A stretch of DNA of 64,000 bases from Bacillus pumilus (GCF_900186955.1 NZ_LT906438.1:2976001-3040000); one strand, 5' to 3'. Positions 34,673-44,072 are shown, numbered from the stretch's first letter. Translations and numbers: made by a program. Notes: generated by a model from the letters alone, not told the origin.

Positions 34673-35902
34673 ATGAAAAAAAAGACAGATCCATTTAAGT
34701 ATAGTCTTGATCGTTTAGAGGATGTGGCAGACCAAATTAGTGATGTGCTCAATTGCCCTATTACTATAGAAGATACGCATCATCGATTGCTCGCTTATAG
34801 CACACATAATGATTTTACTGATCCCGCCAGAACTTCAACCATTATCTCCCGCCGTGTACCGGAAAAGGTCATTAATCGGCTTTGGAAGGACGGCATCATT
34901 CCTACACTCCTTAAAACAGACGAACCGCTTCGTGTCCCTCAAATTGCAGAGGTGGGTTTATCTAGCAGGGTTGCCATTTCAATCTGGAAGGACAAAGAAG
35001 TACTCGGATTTATCTGGGCGATTGAATCCACACAGCCTTTTTCAGAAGAAGAAATAGACCTTTTGAAGATGGCAGCACATGCTGTTAAAAACAAATTACT
35101 TAACTTACAAATTCGCAAAACGAAAACAGAAGAACGCAATCAGGAGCTTTTTTGGAAGATGCTCACAGGTCATATTCATGAAAAGGATGAGATGCTCGAC
35201 CTATTTTTAAGACTCGGCATCAGATGTCCAGACACGTATGCCATCATCATCTTCCGACTTCGTGACGAACTCACAGAGGACACAGAAAAAAAGCTATCTT
35301 ATCTGCTTGAAACAACACAGCAAGTCCAAGTGCTGTTAACGACTGTTGATTTTCACGAATTCATTATTCTTGTCTCACCAAAAACAGAGCACCCACTGCA
35401 GGATATTAAACAATTCACAAGCGGCATGCTGCAGCAGCTGTCTGATCGTTATCATATCCATCACGTTCAAGCAGCGATTGGTGGAATTTACGATAACATC
35501 TCTCATATTCAGCCATCCTATAAAGAAGCACTGGCTGTATTAAAAACAAAAGAGCGCTTCCCTGTTGAAACCGAACGTTTACACAGTTTTTCTGAGCTTG
35601 GTATTTATCAATATTTAGATGTCCTCGCTGAAAAACGAAGGGGCTCATCTTACTCCAGTTACTCTTTATCAAAGCTGGAAGATTACGACCTGAGGCATCA
35701 TTCCAACCTAGTCGAAACCCTTGAACGGTTTATTGACTGTGACAGCAATGCCAATATTGCCGCAAAGCAATTAAACATCCACATCAATACATTGAATTAC
35801 AGATTAAAACGCATTACGGACATTGCAGAAATCGATTTAAAAAACATGAATGAGAAAATGACCATATACCTTGATATGAAGCTAAAAAACGTCCATTTGT
35901 GA
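34673..35902 (+). CDS. adeR: PucR-family activator of alanine dehydrogenase, AdeR
   Basis: A 409-residue regulator. The N-terminal half contains a GAF-like sensor region (DQISDVLNCPITIEDTHHRL near 20-40), the middle a GGDEF-like fold common in PucR/CdaR proteins, and the C-terminus the HTH_30 domain (NIAAKQLNIHINTLNYRLKR at about 361-380). ATG 34673 follows AGGGG by five bases. It lies directly upstream of ald in the same direction; the B. subtilis counterpart YukF was named AdeR for activating ald in response to alanine. Confidence 0.9.
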   Translation: MKKKTDPFKYSLDRLEDVADQISDVLNCPITIEDTHHRLLAYSTHNDFTDPARTSTIISRRVPEKVINRLWKDGIIPTLLKTDEPLRVPQIAEVGLSSRVAISIWKDKEVLGFIWAIESTQPFSEEEIDLLKMAAHAVKNKLLNLQIRKTKTEERNQELFWKMLTGHIHEKDEMLDLFLRLGIRCPDTYAIIIFRLRDELTEDTEKKLSYLLETTQQVQVLLTTVDFHEFIILVSPKTEHPLQDIKQFTSGMLQQLSDRYHIHHVQAAIGGIYDNISHIQPSYKEALAVLKTKERFPVETERLHSFSELGIYQYLDVLAEKRRGSSYSSYSLSKLEDYDLRHHSNLVETLERFIDCDSNANIAAKQLNIHINTLNYRLKRITDIAEIDLKNMNEKMTIYLDMKLKNVHL

Positions 35903-35928
35903 AATTTCACAAAGAGGCGTTTTTTTAT
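35884..35928 (+). terminator. Terminator of adeR
   Basis: Hairpin AAAACGTCC...TTGTGAAATTTCACAA...GGCGTTTT with a T-rich tail, overlapping the adeR stop. Confidence 0.8.
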
Positions 35929-36012
35929 TTTTTATTTCAACCGAAGCATTTTTTAAACATTCAGGATACACTAGACATACAATATGAATAGATAAGCATG
36001 GGAGGAATAAAC

Positions 36013-37149
36013 ATGATCATCGGCATTCCGAAAGAGATTAAGAACAATGAAAACCGAGTGGCATTAACACCAGGAGCAGCTTCTCAATTACTTTCAGCTG
36101 GACATCAGATTTTGATTGAAACAAACGCTGGTTTTGGAAGCGGATTCACTGATGACGATTATGTATCTGTTGGTGCAGAAATTCTTGATCAAGCGAAAGA
36201 TGTGTGGGCATCTTCTGATATGATCATGAAGGTAAAAGAACCATTACCTGAGGAATATTCATATTTCAGAGAAGGACTCATCTTATTTACGTACCTGCAT
36301 CTTGCCGCAGAGCCCTCCTTGGCTGAAGCGTTAAAACAAAAAGGCGTTACAGCTATTGCTTATGAAACAGTAACGGACGGAAAATCACTCCCTCTCTTAA
36401 CACCTATGTCTGAGGTGGCAGGCAGAATGGCCGCCCAAATCGGTGCACAATTTTTAGAAAAGCCAAAAGGCGGTAAAGGCATCTTGCTCGCAGGCGTACC
36501 AGGGGTATCAAGAGGGAAGGTCACGATTATAGGCGGCGGTGTTGTTGGAACAAACGCAGCGAAAATGGCGATTGGACTTGGCGCAGATGTCACTCTGATT
36601 GACGTAAACGCAGAACGCTTACGTCAGCTGGACGATCAATTTGGTCATCAAATGAAAACGTTAATGTCTAACCCTGTCAACATCGCCGATTCAGTCAGCG
36701 AGGCAGACCTTCTCATTTGTGCGGTGCTGATCCCAGGTGCCAAAGCGCCGACGCTTGTGACGGAAGAAATGGTGAAGCAAATGAAGCCCGGTTCCGTCAT
36801 CGTAGACGTAGCCATTGACCAAGGCGGCATTGTCGAAACCATAGATCATATCACAACACATGATCAACCTACTTATGAAAAACACGGTATTTTACATTAT
36901 GCTGTCGCCAATATGCCTGGAGCCGTTCCACGGACATCGACTGTTGCTTTAACGAATGTCACCGTTCCCTACGCACTGCAAATTGCTAATAAAGGCGCTG
37001 CAAAAGCCATTCAAGAAAACAAAGCCATCGCAGAAGGTGTCAATGTCATGAACGGACATATCACATATGAAGCCGTCGCTCGTGATCTCGGCTATGATTA
37101 TGTACCTGTTCATCAAGCGATCGATGCGTCCTCTATGACAGAAGCTTAA
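36013..37149 (+). CDS. ald: Alanine dehydrogenase
   Basis: A 378-residue enzyme, identical in length to B. subtilis Ald. It oxidatively deaminates L-alanine to pyruvate with NAD+, supporting growth on alanine and sporulation. Visible are the N-terminal signature [19 protein letters not shown] (with Arg15), Lys near 75 ([11 protein letters not shown]), His near 96 (TYLHLAAEP), and the NAD fold [20 protein letters not shown] near 170. ATG 36013 is six bases from GGGAGGA. AdeR upstream is its probable activator. Confidence 0.96.
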   Translation: MIIGIPKEIKNNENRVALTPGAASQLLSAGHQILIETNAGFGSGFTDDDYVSVGAEILDQAKDVWASSDMIMKVKEPLPEEYSYFREGLILFTYLHLAAEPSLAEALKQKGVTAIAYETVTDGKSLPLLTPMSEVAGRMAAQIGAQFLEKPKGGKGILLAGVPGVSRGKVTIIGGGVVGTNAAKMAIGLGADVTLIDVNAERLRQLDDQFGHQMKTLMSNPVNIADSVSEADLLICAVLIPGAKAPTLVTEEMVKQMKPGSVIVDVAIDQGGIVETIDHITTHDQPTYEKHGILHYAVANMPGAVPRTSTVALTNVTVPYALQIANKGAAKAIQENKAIAEGVNVMNGHITYEAVARDLGYDYVPVHQAIDASSMTEA

Positions 37150-37152
37150 TAC

Positions 37153-37184
37153 AGACCCGCCCTTTTGATGGGCGGGTTTTATTG
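37153..37184 (+). terminator. Terminator of ald
   Basis: ACCCGCC / GGGCGGGTTTT hairpin immediately after the ald stop. Confidence 0.9.
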
Positions 37185-37212
37185 TTAACCAATATTAAAA
37201 ACAGGTTGACAA
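37182..37212 (+). promoter_or_regulatory. BirA (biotin) operator with bioY promoter
   Basis: TTGTTAACC (37182-37190), 13 bp, GGTTGACAA (37204-37212): the inverted repeat and spacing of the B. subtilis BirA operator. Its right arm contains the -35 TTGACA (37206-37211); a TAATCT -10 lies 17 bp further (37229-37234). Biotinyl-AMP-loaded BirA bound here would block transcription. Confidence 0.85.
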
Positions 37213-37264
37213 ATAACCTTCATCCCCTTAATCTATTTGTACAGATAAGACAGGGGGAAACATC

Positions 37265-37861
37265 ATGCAACAGAAAACAAGAACCGCTGATTTTGTGCTA
37301 GTCGGAATGTTTGCTGCACTCATGGCGATTGGAGCCAATATCACATCCATTGTGCCGTTTTTACAAGTCGGCGGAATTCCACTTACGATGCAGCCATTTT
37401 TTTGTGTACTTGCTGGTCTTTTGCTCGGCAGACGGCTTGGTGCTTTAGCGATGATTGTATATGCCTTGGTCGGAATTGCTGGCGCACCTGTATTCGCACA
37501 GTTTTCAGCAGGCTTTGGGGTGATTTTAGGCAAAAGCGGTGGTTTTGTCTTATCGTATATTCCTGCTGCCTGGCTAGCTGGATTCATTTTAGAAAAAAGA
37601 AAAAATCCTGGATTTGGCCGCTTTTTACTTGCAGCTATTGCAGGTACGACCGTCATGTATGTGATCGGAACGACTTATACGTACCTCGCATTAAATGTGT
37701 GGCTGAATGCCCCGATTTCTTATCAAACCACGTGGTTCTTTATGATCTGGTTTATGGTGAAAGATTACGCATTGACGATATTACTTGCGATGCTGGCACC
37801 TAAAATTTATCGCTCTGTTTCAAAAGCCACGTCCTTTCGAAAACAACAAGCCGCATCATAA
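37265..37861 (+). CDS. bioY: Biotin transporter S component BioY
   Basis: A 198-residue membrane protein with six helices, the substrate-binding subunit of an ECF-type biotin importer. Family features: IGANITSIVPFLQVGGIPLTMQ at about residues 22-43, LLGRRLGALAMIVYALVGIAG near 54 and GKSGGFVLSYIPAAWLAG near 88. In B. subtilis the orthologue is YuiG (BioYB). It has its own promoter overlapped by a BirA operator, so expression should rise when biotin is scarce. Confidence 0.93.
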   Translation: MQQKTRTADFVLVGMFAALMAIGANITSIVPFLQVGGIPLTMQPFFCVLAGLLLGRRLGALAMIVYALVGIAGAPVFAQFSAGFGVILGKSGGFVLSYIPAAWLAGFILEKRKNPGFGRFLLAAIAGTTVMYVIGTTYTYLALNVWLNAPISYQTTWFFMIWFMVKDYALTILLAMLAPKIYRSVSKATSFRKQQAAS

Positions 37862-37888
37862 GTGCAGACATCATCTACAAGTTGAACA

Positions 37889-37926
37889 TAGAGAAAAGAG
37901 CCTATCTTCATTTAGGCTCTTTTTTC
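37889..37926. terminator. Shared terminator of bioY and spo0M
   Basis: AAAAGAGCCTA / TAGGCTCTTTTTT hairpin between converging genes. Confidence 0.88.
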
Positions 37927-37931
37927 ATCAT

Positions 37932-38708
37932 TTATTCAGCGTATTGGTCGATGATTCCTTCTAGCATCCCTTCAAGCACTTCTACATCTTCAAGATCTGA
38001 TGGACTGAAGCGGTAGCGCACAAGCTGTTCTCCATCATGATACATCTCCTCAAGCCACCCTCTGAGTCCTCTTGCTCTGCGGTCGACTTCGAAAACAATG
38101 TCTAATCCACCTTCATCTATCAAAAAAATTAGCTCTAATTCATCAAGCATATAACGATAGTCATCTGATGTCGGAATAAACTCAAATTCTTGAACAAATG
38201 GAAGACGACGCTGGAAGTAAGGTGCTTGTTCACAGTCTGCTTCGTTCAAGTGGAAGCCAAGATTTCTAGTGGCTTCTAGCACATTTTTCACCCAAGGATG
38301 TGCTTCAACGAAAATGCGATCATAGTCCGATTTATCAATTCCGCCTTGGATATCAAGGTCCGTCTCTACGGCAATTTCTACTTTTCCGATCGTCATCGGG
38401 GTATCAATAGGAAGAATAAATGAGAACGGAAATTCATGCTTTTCGCCAGGCTGGATGGTAAAAGAATCCGTCACCCGTAAAGTATAGATGTTCGCATATT
38501 TTCTACGCTCTTCATCATCTTTCACAATCACATACTGTGTTTCAATCTTGACATTGATATAGCGGATGTCCTGAGAGATTTTCCCGCCTTTTGCATGGAC
38601 AGTTCCCCTTACCTCTTGTCCAGGATAATAAGTGTTTTTCTCCAAAATGGTATCTACCTTTGCCGCACCAATCCCTGCACTTGCCGCTAGCTTTTTAAAA
38701 AATGACAT
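37932..38708 (-). CDS. spo0M: Sporulation-control protein Spo0M
   Basis: A 258-residue arrestin-like protein with the length and sequence of B. subtilis Spo0M (start SFFKKLAASAGIGAAKVDTI; KNTYYPGQEVRGTVHAKGG near 25-43; acidic C-terminal half). Arrestin-fold beta strands fill 15-140. In B. subtilis Spo0M affects sporulation initiation and cytoskeleton and is transcribed by SigH and SigW, but it lies elsewhere on the chromosome; here it occupies the interval between bioY and yuiF. AAAGGGGAAG precedes the ATG, and an ECF-type promoter lies upstream. Whether this is the only copy cannot be seen. Confidence 0.88.
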   Translation of the reverse strand: MSFFKKLAASAGIGAAKVDTILEKNTYYPGQEVRGTVHAKGGKISQDIRYINVKIETQYVIVKDDEERRKYANIYTLRVTDSFTIQPGEKHEFPFSFILPIDTPMTIGKVEIAVETDLDIQGGIDKSDYDRIFVEAHPWVKNVLEATRNLGFHLNEADCEQAPYFQRRLPFVQEFEFIPTSDDYRYMLDELELIFLIDEGGLDIVFEVDRRARGLRGWLEEMYHDGEQLVRYRFSPSDLEDVEVLEGMLEGIIDQYAE

Positions 38709-38742
38709 CTCTCATCTTCCCCTTTTCGTTTTTATCAGCATA

Positions 38743-38771
38743 TATACGTAAGATAGAGGAAGAAAGATTCA
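38743..38771 (-). promoter_or_regulatory. Candidate SigW/ECF promoter of spo0M
   Basis: Minus strand TGAATC (38771-38766), 17 bp, CGTATA (38748-38743), close to the SigW consensus TGAAAC-N16/17-CGTA, 35 bases before the ATG. Confidence 0.6.
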
Positions 38772-38817
38772 TTTAATTCATACTTTAGTCCTAATTATTT
38801 TTTCGCTTGTGAACAAC

Positions 38818-38864
38818 AAAAAAGCTTATAGAAAAAACATCATCGTTTTCTCTACAAGCTTTTC
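38818..38864 (-). terminator. Terminator of yuiF
   Basis: AAAAGCTTGTAGAGAAAAC pairs with GTTTTTTCTATAAGCTTTTTT on the minus strand. Confidence 0.82.
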
Positions 38865-38867
38865 ATC

Positions 38868-40196
38868 TTACAGGATAATCGCTGCAAGCCAGCCGAATAG
38901 AACAAGCGGGATATTATAATAGATAAAAGTCGGGACACATGTACCCCAAATGTGGTGATGCTGTCCATCCATGTTCAATCCAGATGTCGGTCCAAGCGTA
39001 CTGTCACTTGCAGGTGAACCTGCATCACCAACAGCCGCAGCTGAACCAATAATGGCAATGGTCGCCATTGGACTAAATCCAAGGTGTAAACAAAGTGGAA
39101 CAAAGATGGTCGTAATAATTGGAATCGTGGCAAATGATGATCCGATCCCCATTGTCACAAGCAGACCCACAAGCAGCATTAAAATGGCCGCGAGACTTTG
39201 GCTGTTGCCGATAAATTGTGAAGATGCTTTAACAAGCGTTTCAATGTCTCCTGTTTTGGTTAAAACGTTGGCAAATCCAGCCGCAACAAGCATGACAAAA
39301 CCGATAAATGCCATCATGTTCATTCCTGATGTAATCAGTTGATCTGCTTCATCACGTTTCATCATTCCGGTCACAAACAAGACAAGCAGTCCTGCAAGTG
39401 CACCGAAGATCATCCCTTCCACGCCAAGGCTTTGAGACAGATAGAGCTGGACAATCAATGACACGAGAATGGCAAGACCGGCAAAGAATAGACTTTTTGT
39501 CGTATAGGCTGATTTCTCTACATCTGTAATATCGCGATCCTCATATACTTTTGGCTTACGATACATGAATAGAGAGACGATCAATCCTAGTACCATCCCA
39601 CCAACAGGGATCAGCATGGCATATGGAATATCTGCTAAATTCACAGCTAGACCTGCATCCTTCATATTGTCACGGAGCATTCCGTGGAAAATCTGTCCAA
39701 AACCGACTGGAAGTAAAATATATGGTGCAGTGAGTCCGAAGGTCATGACACACGCTAGCAGTCTACGGTCAATTTGAAGCTCGTTAAACACTTTTAATAA
39801 TGGCGGAATTAAGACCGGAATAAAGGCAATGTGAACAGGAACGACGTTTTGTGAAAAACAAGATACGATCAAAATCACAAGAATGATCAGTACTTTTGAT
39901 AATGTTTTTCTTCTTGAGTCGCCTTCTTTTCCTAAAAGCTTCACTGCTCCTTCAACCATGGCATCTGGAAGACCCGTTTTTGTCAGCGCCGCAGCAAATG
40001 CCCCTAAAAGCGCATAACTAATCGCCACTGTCGCATTTCCTCCGAGCCCGTCAGTAAAGGCTTCCACTGTTCCTCCCAGGCCTAATCCACCTGCAAGTCC
40101 GCCAGCTAAAGCACCGAGTGCCAGCGCAATCACGACATTGACCCGCAGCAAGCTTAATATCAACATTAAAACAACCGCTAAAACAACTGCATTCAT
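38868..40196 (-). CDS. yuiF: Na+/H+ antiporter-type amino acid transporter YuiF
   Basis: A 442-residue protein with about 11 membrane helices. It belongs to the Na+/H+ antiporter (NhaC-like)/histidine-transporter cluster: QNVVPVHIAFIPVLIPPLL near 120, GIGSSFATIPIITTIFVPL near 355 and SAAAVGDAGSPASDSTLGPT near 392, a motif shared with other ion-coupled transporters. Substrate unproven. ATG 40196 is seven bases behind GGGGGT; upstream frame extension lacks a ribosome site. Confidence 0.85.
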   Translation of the reverse strand: MNAVVLAVVLMLILSLLRVNVVIALALGALAGGLAGGLGLGGTVEAFTDGLGGNATVAISYALLGAFAAALTKTGLPDAMVEGAVKLLGKEGDSRRKTLSKVLIILVILIVSCFSQNVVPVHIAFIPVLIPPLLKVFNELQIDRRLLACVMTFGLTAPYILLPVGFGQIFHGMLRDNMKDAGLAVNLADIPYAMLIPVGGMVLGLIVSLFMYRKPKVYEDRDITDVEKSAYTTKSLFFAGLAILVSLIVQLYLSQSLGVEGMIFGALAGLLVLFVTGMMKRDEADQLITSGMNMMAFIGFVMLVAAGFANVLTKTGDIETLVKASSQFIGNSQSLAAILMLLVGLLVTMGIGSSFATIPIITTIFVPLCLHLGFSPMATIAIIGSAAAVGDAGSPASDSTLGPTSGLNMDGQHHHIWGTCVPTFIYYNIPLVLFGWLAAIIL

Positions 40197-40304
40197 GGTG
40201 AAACCCCCGAAATCCTTTAGTTTACTAATGTAGTAGATAATTAAAGTACCAACGTATGTTACCATAGAAAAAATACTACGTCAAATGGCGTTTGACCTAC
40301 ATAA

Positions 40305-40335
40305 AAAAGGCCCTGCCATTTGGCAGAGCCTCATC
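40305..40335 (-). terminator. Terminator of the aminopeptidase gene
   Basis: AGGCTCTGCCA / TGGCAGGGCCTTTTTT hairpin just after the stop. Confidence 0.9.
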
Positions 40336-40337
40336 CT

Positions 40338-41828
40338 TTATTTCTTTCCTTCAAATCGTTCCACAAATGTGGCCAATGACCGTACCATCACACCTGTCGC
40401 CCCTGTTGGCCCAAAGCATGAAGGCTTTTCTGTTGTGGCTGTTCCTGCAATATCCAAGTGAACCCAAGGCGTATCCTCAGCAAATTCACCGATGAAAGCT
40501 CCTGCCATGATCGCATGTCCATCACGTCCTGGTGAGTTATTGAGATCTGCCATTTTGCTGTTTCGTACGCGCTTTTTATCTTTTTCAGTGATTGGCAGCT
40601 GCCAAATCATTTCACCGCATTCTTCTGATGCCTCTTTAAACTGGGCATACAGTTCATCGTTATTTGTCATGACGCCTGTTGTCTCATTTCCAAGTGCCAC
40701 AATGACTCCGCCTGTTAATGTCGCCACGTCTACAAGAACAGAGGCACCGTGCTGCTTCGCATATGTCACCCCATCTGCTAAAACAAGACGGCCTTCTGCA
40801 TCCGTATTCAGCACTTCGATTGTTTTACCGCTAAGCGACACAATGACGTCATCCGGCTTCATAGCGTCAGCCGAGATCATATTGTCTGTCGAGGCAATGA
40901 CAGCAATGACATTTTGTTCTGGGCGCAGTTCACCGATGATTTCCATAGCACCTAAAACAGAGGCTGAGCCGCCCATATCCGTTTTCATCCCAACCATACT
41001 GGCTCTTGGCTTTAACGAATAGCCACCAGTATCATATGTGATGCCTTTACCGACAAGCCCAATCACGTCCGTCCATTCTTCCTTGCCTTGATATTTCAGA
41101 ACGATGAGCTTTGGTGGTTCTGTTGAGCCTCTATTGACAGCTAGAATCCCGCCCATCCCGAGCTCTTCCATTTGTTCTTTATCTAAAATTTCAATCTCAA
41201 ATTCGTATTTATACGCAAGCTCTGCCGCGTACGAAGCCAGATCAGAGGATGTGAGCATGTTCGGCGGCATATTCACAAGGGTACGAGCCGAATTGACGGA
41301 CTGTCCGTAGACCTCGCCCACTTTCAGACTTGCCTGAATTTCAGTCGTATCATGATCCGTCATTGCATAAACAAATTCGATGAAGCGATCCGGCTCATTT
41401 GTTTTATGTTTAAAATCTTGTAATTCATATGTAGCTAAAAGGCAGCTTTCAGAAAGGGCATGGGCTGCATCTTGGGCAGGCAGATCCTTTCCAATAAACG
41501 TGTCCAGAAAGACCGAAACCGCTTGCTTTTTATCTTGATGAAGCTTTTTAAATAAATGGGCAAATCCTTCTTTTGCCTCTTCAAACGTGTAATCTGATTC
41601 CTTCCCAAGCCCGACAAAATAAATGCGTTTGATGCCTGTTTCAGGGGATGGGAAAAACTTCGAAAGCTGATTTCGTTTAGATGAAATATCGCCTTCTTTT
41701 AATAATTCAGTGATTCGTCCTTCAAGTAATTCATCCATTTCCTTTGCTTTTCCTGATAATTGGCTCTTTTGAAAAAGTCCGATCGCCAGTGTATCTTTAT
41801 GTTGCCATTCATTTGTCGAGAAAAACAT
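40338..41828 (-). CDS. pepA: Leucyl (cytosol) aminopeptidase, M17 family
   Basis: A 496-residue M17 zinc aminopeptidase (B. subtilis YuiE 500). The C-terminal catalytic domain holds the signatures [20 protein letters not shown] near 257-276 and [15 protein letters not shown] near 337, with metal-binding Asp, Lys and Glu. It removes N-terminal residues from cytosolic peptides. In-frame TTG and GTG starts upstream crowd AAGGAG, so I use ATG 41828. An extended -10 (TGATATAAT, minus strand 41887-41879) lies 50 bases upstream. Confidence 0.93.
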   Translation of the reverse strand: MFFSTNEWQHKDTLAIGLFQKSQLSGKAKEMDELLEGRITELLKEGDISSKRNQLSKFFPSPETGIKRIYFVGLGKESDYTFEEAKEGFAHLFKKLHQDKKQAVSVFLDTFIGKDLPAQDAAHALSESCLLATYELQDFKHKTNEPDRFIEFVYAMTDHDTTEIQASLKVGEVYGQSVNSARTLVNMPPNMLTSSDLASYAAELAYKYEFEIEILDKEQMEELGMGGILAVNRGSTEPPKLIVLKYQGKEEWTDVIGLVGKGITYDTGGYSLKPRASMVGMKTDMGGSASVLGAMEIIGELRPEQNVIAVIASTDNMISADAMKPDDVIVSLSGKTIEVLNTDAEGRLVLADGVTYAKQHGASVLVDVATLTGGVIVALGNETTGVMTNNDELYAQFKEASEECGEMIWQLPITEKDKKRVRNSKMADLNNSPGRDGHAIMAGAFIGEFAEDTPWVHLDIAGTATTEKPSCFGPTGATGVMVRSLATFVERFEGKK

Positions 41829-42153
41829 ATTTATCACACGCTCCTTCAATGAACTCCATTTTTCACATTGGAACTTCTATTATATCAAAATTTGCGGGTC
41901 TATACGATCATTGCCAGTCTGTCTTTACTTGATGAACATTTATATTTTCACACGCGGAAGGGCATCATGAAAAAGCGATGAAAACTTGTACAGCCCGTCC
42001 GCGTCTCCTCGTTCCACATCTACTTTCTTTAATGTTATAATTGAACATGGACTTGGCAGCATTTGAATCTGCTATCATTTTTTCATCATACTAGGGTACA
42101 CAGTCCACCATTTTGCACGATATTTTTTCTTACAGAGAGGATGTTTCTTGTTC
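41829..42153 (+). other. Divergent intergenic region between pepA and yuiD
   Basis: 325 bases with no gene seen. It contains the pepA extended -10 near 41880 and a TATAAT at about 42036 in TTAATGTTATAATTG, a probable -10 for yuiD with a poor -35. Confidence 0.5.
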
Positions 42154-42630
42154 ATGAGCGTACTGACGAATTTTCCGCTGCTTGCCAGCCTTGCAGCCAT
42201 CTTTTTTGCTCAATTTGTAAAAGTACCGATTCAATTTATCATTTCTAGACGACTAGATTGGTCGCTCATTACAAGCACAGGCGGAATGCCAAGTTCACAC
42301 TCCGCAGCCGTAACAGCACTCTCAACAGCAGTGGCTTTAGAGCACGGGCTAAATACATCAATCTTTGCGATTTCCGCCATCTTTGCGATTATTACCATGT
42401 TTGATGCGACAGGTGTGCGCAGACAGGCAGGAGAACAGGCAACTGTACTGAACAAGCTGGTAACAGATTTTAACCGATTTGTTTCTGAAGCAAAGAATTT
42501 CCCGAGTGCGGAAGAAAAAGAAAAGCAAAAGAAATTGAAAGAGCTTCTTGGTCATAAGCCGATTGAAGTCTTCTTTGGCGGCTTAACAGGGATCTTGCTG
42601 ACACTTATCTTAGATTATTACTTCATGTAG
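42154..42630 (+). CDS. yuiD: DUF212 / acid phosphatase-like membrane protein YuiD
   Basis: A 158-residue membrane protein of the DUF212 family, related to acid phosphatases and vanadium haloperoxidases. The conserved stretch is STGGMPSSHSAAVTALSTAVAL at about residues 43-64, followed by FDATGVRRQAGEQATVLN near 85; four helices. TTG 42148 is better spaced from AGAGAGG, but ATG 42154 gives the B. subtilis length of 158; the choice is open by two codons. Physiological role unknown; a lipid phosphatase is one possibility. Confidence 0.85.
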   Translation: MSVLTNFPLLASLAAIFFAQFVKVPIQFIISRRLDWSLITSTGGMPSSHSAAVTALSTAVALEHGLNTSIFAISAIFAIITMFDATGVRRQAGEQATVLNKLVTDFNRFVSEAKNFPSAEEKEKQKKLKELLGHKPIEVFFGGLTGILLTLILDYYFM

Positions 42631-42636
42631 AAGCGA

Positions 42637-42676
42637 AAAAAGCTTTGGACCTAAAACTTGTCCAAAGCTTTTTTAT
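42637..42676. terminator. Shared terminator of yuiD and yuiC
   Basis: AAAAAAGCTTTGGAC / GTCCAAAGCTTTTTT, a 15 bp perfect stem between converging genes. Confidence 0.93.
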
Positions 42677-43317
42677 TCTTTATTGGCTTGAAACTGCTGA
42701 CGGAATACTTGCATTGATTTTGCTTCATTAAGCTGGTTTAAGTCTTTTTCCGTTAACGTTCCTTCGCCCTTTTTAATGATATACACATCGAGCACTTTTT
42801 TACCCCATTCTCTATACACATCATCTACGGTTTCATAGTATAAATCAAGCTTATGACCTTTAATGGCTTTTCCCGTATCTGCGACCACTCCGTAGCCATA
42901 GTTTGGGATAAAGAGTACCGTTCCAATCGGAAAGACTGATGGGTCCGCAGCCACAGTTGAATATAAATCACGTTTCACTTTGACGCCTGAATATGTAATG
43001 CCATATGCATGGTGTTCCTTCGTTTTACCTGTTGATTCCACACCTGCTGTATAGCCTGTGGCGACAACCTTTTGCTTCGGGTAATCGTTCCAATTGAACG
43101 CTTCTTCGAGAGAAATAGCCCGCAAGTCATCACTTTTGAGTGCCATCGTTTCTCTTTTTTGCTGTTGGAAAAAAGAAGATACTTGCTTGCCAGGATCAGT
43201 CTCTTTCACCCAGGCAGCTACATCACTTGGTTCAACTCCAGATATGCCCGTAAAGCTTGTCAAAAGAGCAAGCATAAAAAGGGCTGTCATGAACAATCGT
43301 TTCATCCATGTTTTCAT
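42673..43317 (-). CDS. yuiC: 3D-domain protein YuiC (lytic transglycosylase-like)
   Basis: A 214-residue exported protein with signal peptide (residues 1-25) and a C-terminal 3D domain named for its three conserved Asp: GIVSRDL-type strand [18 protein letters not shown] near 114, [18 protein letters not shown] near 144. The B. subtilis orthologue is a Sps/MltA-like cell-wall enzyme whose structure shows lytic transglycosylase activity. ATG 43317 is 11 bases from GAGGAGTG. Confidence 0.88.
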   Translation of the reverse strand: MKTWMKRLFMTALFMLALLTSFTGISGVEPSDVAAWVKETDPGKQVSSFFQQQKRETMALKSDDLRAISLEEAFNWNDYPKQKVVATGYTAGVESTGKTKEHHAYGITYSGVKVKRDLYSTVAADPSVFPIGTVLFIPNYGYGVVADTGKAIKGHKLDLYYETVDDVYREWGKKVLDVYIIKKGEGTLTEKDLNQLNEAKSMQVFRQQFQANKE

Positions 43318-43385
43318 CTTTATTTGTCACTCCTCTACCCATCTATTTGTTTCCAAACAAAATGGAAACTATGCAAAGGAGAAAC

Positions 43386-43420
43386 AAAAAAACCCACTTG
43401 CCTATCTACAAGTGAGTTAA
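43386..43420 (-). terminator. Terminator of yuiB
   Basis: AACTCACTTG / CAAGTGGGTT hairpin with seven T on the minus strand; overlaps the yuiB stop. Confidence 0.87.
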
Positions 43421-43737
43421 AACATTTGATACCCTCTTTTTCGAAGTGCATTAATGACAAAACCTGATGCAATTGCACCAATCAGACCGCTTAACAAAAT
43501 AATGATATCAGCCGCTGCTAAAGAGACAATGCGGTCCCCTATTCCTGAAAAAGCGATGCCCGGTTCTCTGACATAAGCAATCATCTTTTGATTGTTGATA
43601 ATGAAAAGGCATACAATTGGATATAAAATAGCCATAATCCATGACATTCTCAGCAGCATATTGAGCAAAAAGCCAATGCCGAAGAATAACACGAAAAATA
43701 AAATAACGGAAATAATAACGACTGGTAAACTGATCAC
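43417..43737 (-). CDS. yuiB: Small membrane protein YuiB
   Basis: A 106-residue protein with three hydrophobic helices (residues 3-28, 32-48 and 73-97) and basic ends. It starts at GTG 43737, five bases after GGGTGGAG. Same order (yuiA, yuiB, yuiC) as in B. subtilis. No functional motif recognised. Confidence 0.8.
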   Translation of the reverse strand: MISLPVVIISVILFFVLFFGIGFLLNMLLRMSWIMAILYPIVCLFIINNQKMIAYVREPGIAFSGIGDRIVSLAAADIIILLSGLIGAIASGFVINALRKRGYQMF

Positions 43738-43818
43738 TTCATCTCCACCCCCAAATATCCCATCATTAGTTTAACTTGGAAATAGAGATGAAGTCAATCA
43801 ATGGAAAAAGCAGATGGA

Positions 43819-43944
43819 TTAAAGCTTCTTTCCTGTCCCTTTACATTCCTCACATGTTTCAGATCCGCCGAGCAATAGCTGAAAATATCCTTTCCCCGAA
43901 CAATATTGACAGGTGGACTTCTTTTCTTTTGTATGTGCATTCAT
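43819..43944 (-). CDS. yuiA: Small zinc-finger protein YuiA
   Basis: A 41-codon gene: ATG 43944-43942, TAA 43821-43819, with AAGGGAGTG nine bases before the start. The product has two CxxC pairs, CQYCSGKGYFQ near residue 12 and CEECKGTGKK near 31, resembling a single DnaJ-type CxxCxGxG zinc finger with a Leu/Gly stretch between. B. subtilis yuiA occupies the same place. It may be a metal-binding adaptor; function unknown. It is 81 bases upstream of yuiB in the same direction. Confidence 0.82.
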   Translation of the reverse strand: MNAHTKEKKSTCQYCSGKGYFQLLLGGSETCEECKGTGKKL

Positions 43945-44028
43945 ATTGCTCACTCCCTTAATCTAAATTTTCTGATAATTTATCATACCATACTTTACTG
44001 CCGATAACCAAGTAAGAAAATATGTCAA

Positions 44029-44062
44029 AAAAAACGTGTATCACGAGGATACACGTTTTTGT
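44029..44062 (-). terminator. Terminator of yumB
   Basis: AAAAACGTGTA / TACACGTTTTT hairpin followed by further T on the minus strand. Confidence 0.92.
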
Positions 44063-44072
44063 CTATATCGGT

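Noticed and set aside
42063..42248. 61-codon plus-strand frame before yuiD
   Set aside because: Overlaps the true yuiD start in another frame and includes its ribosome site.
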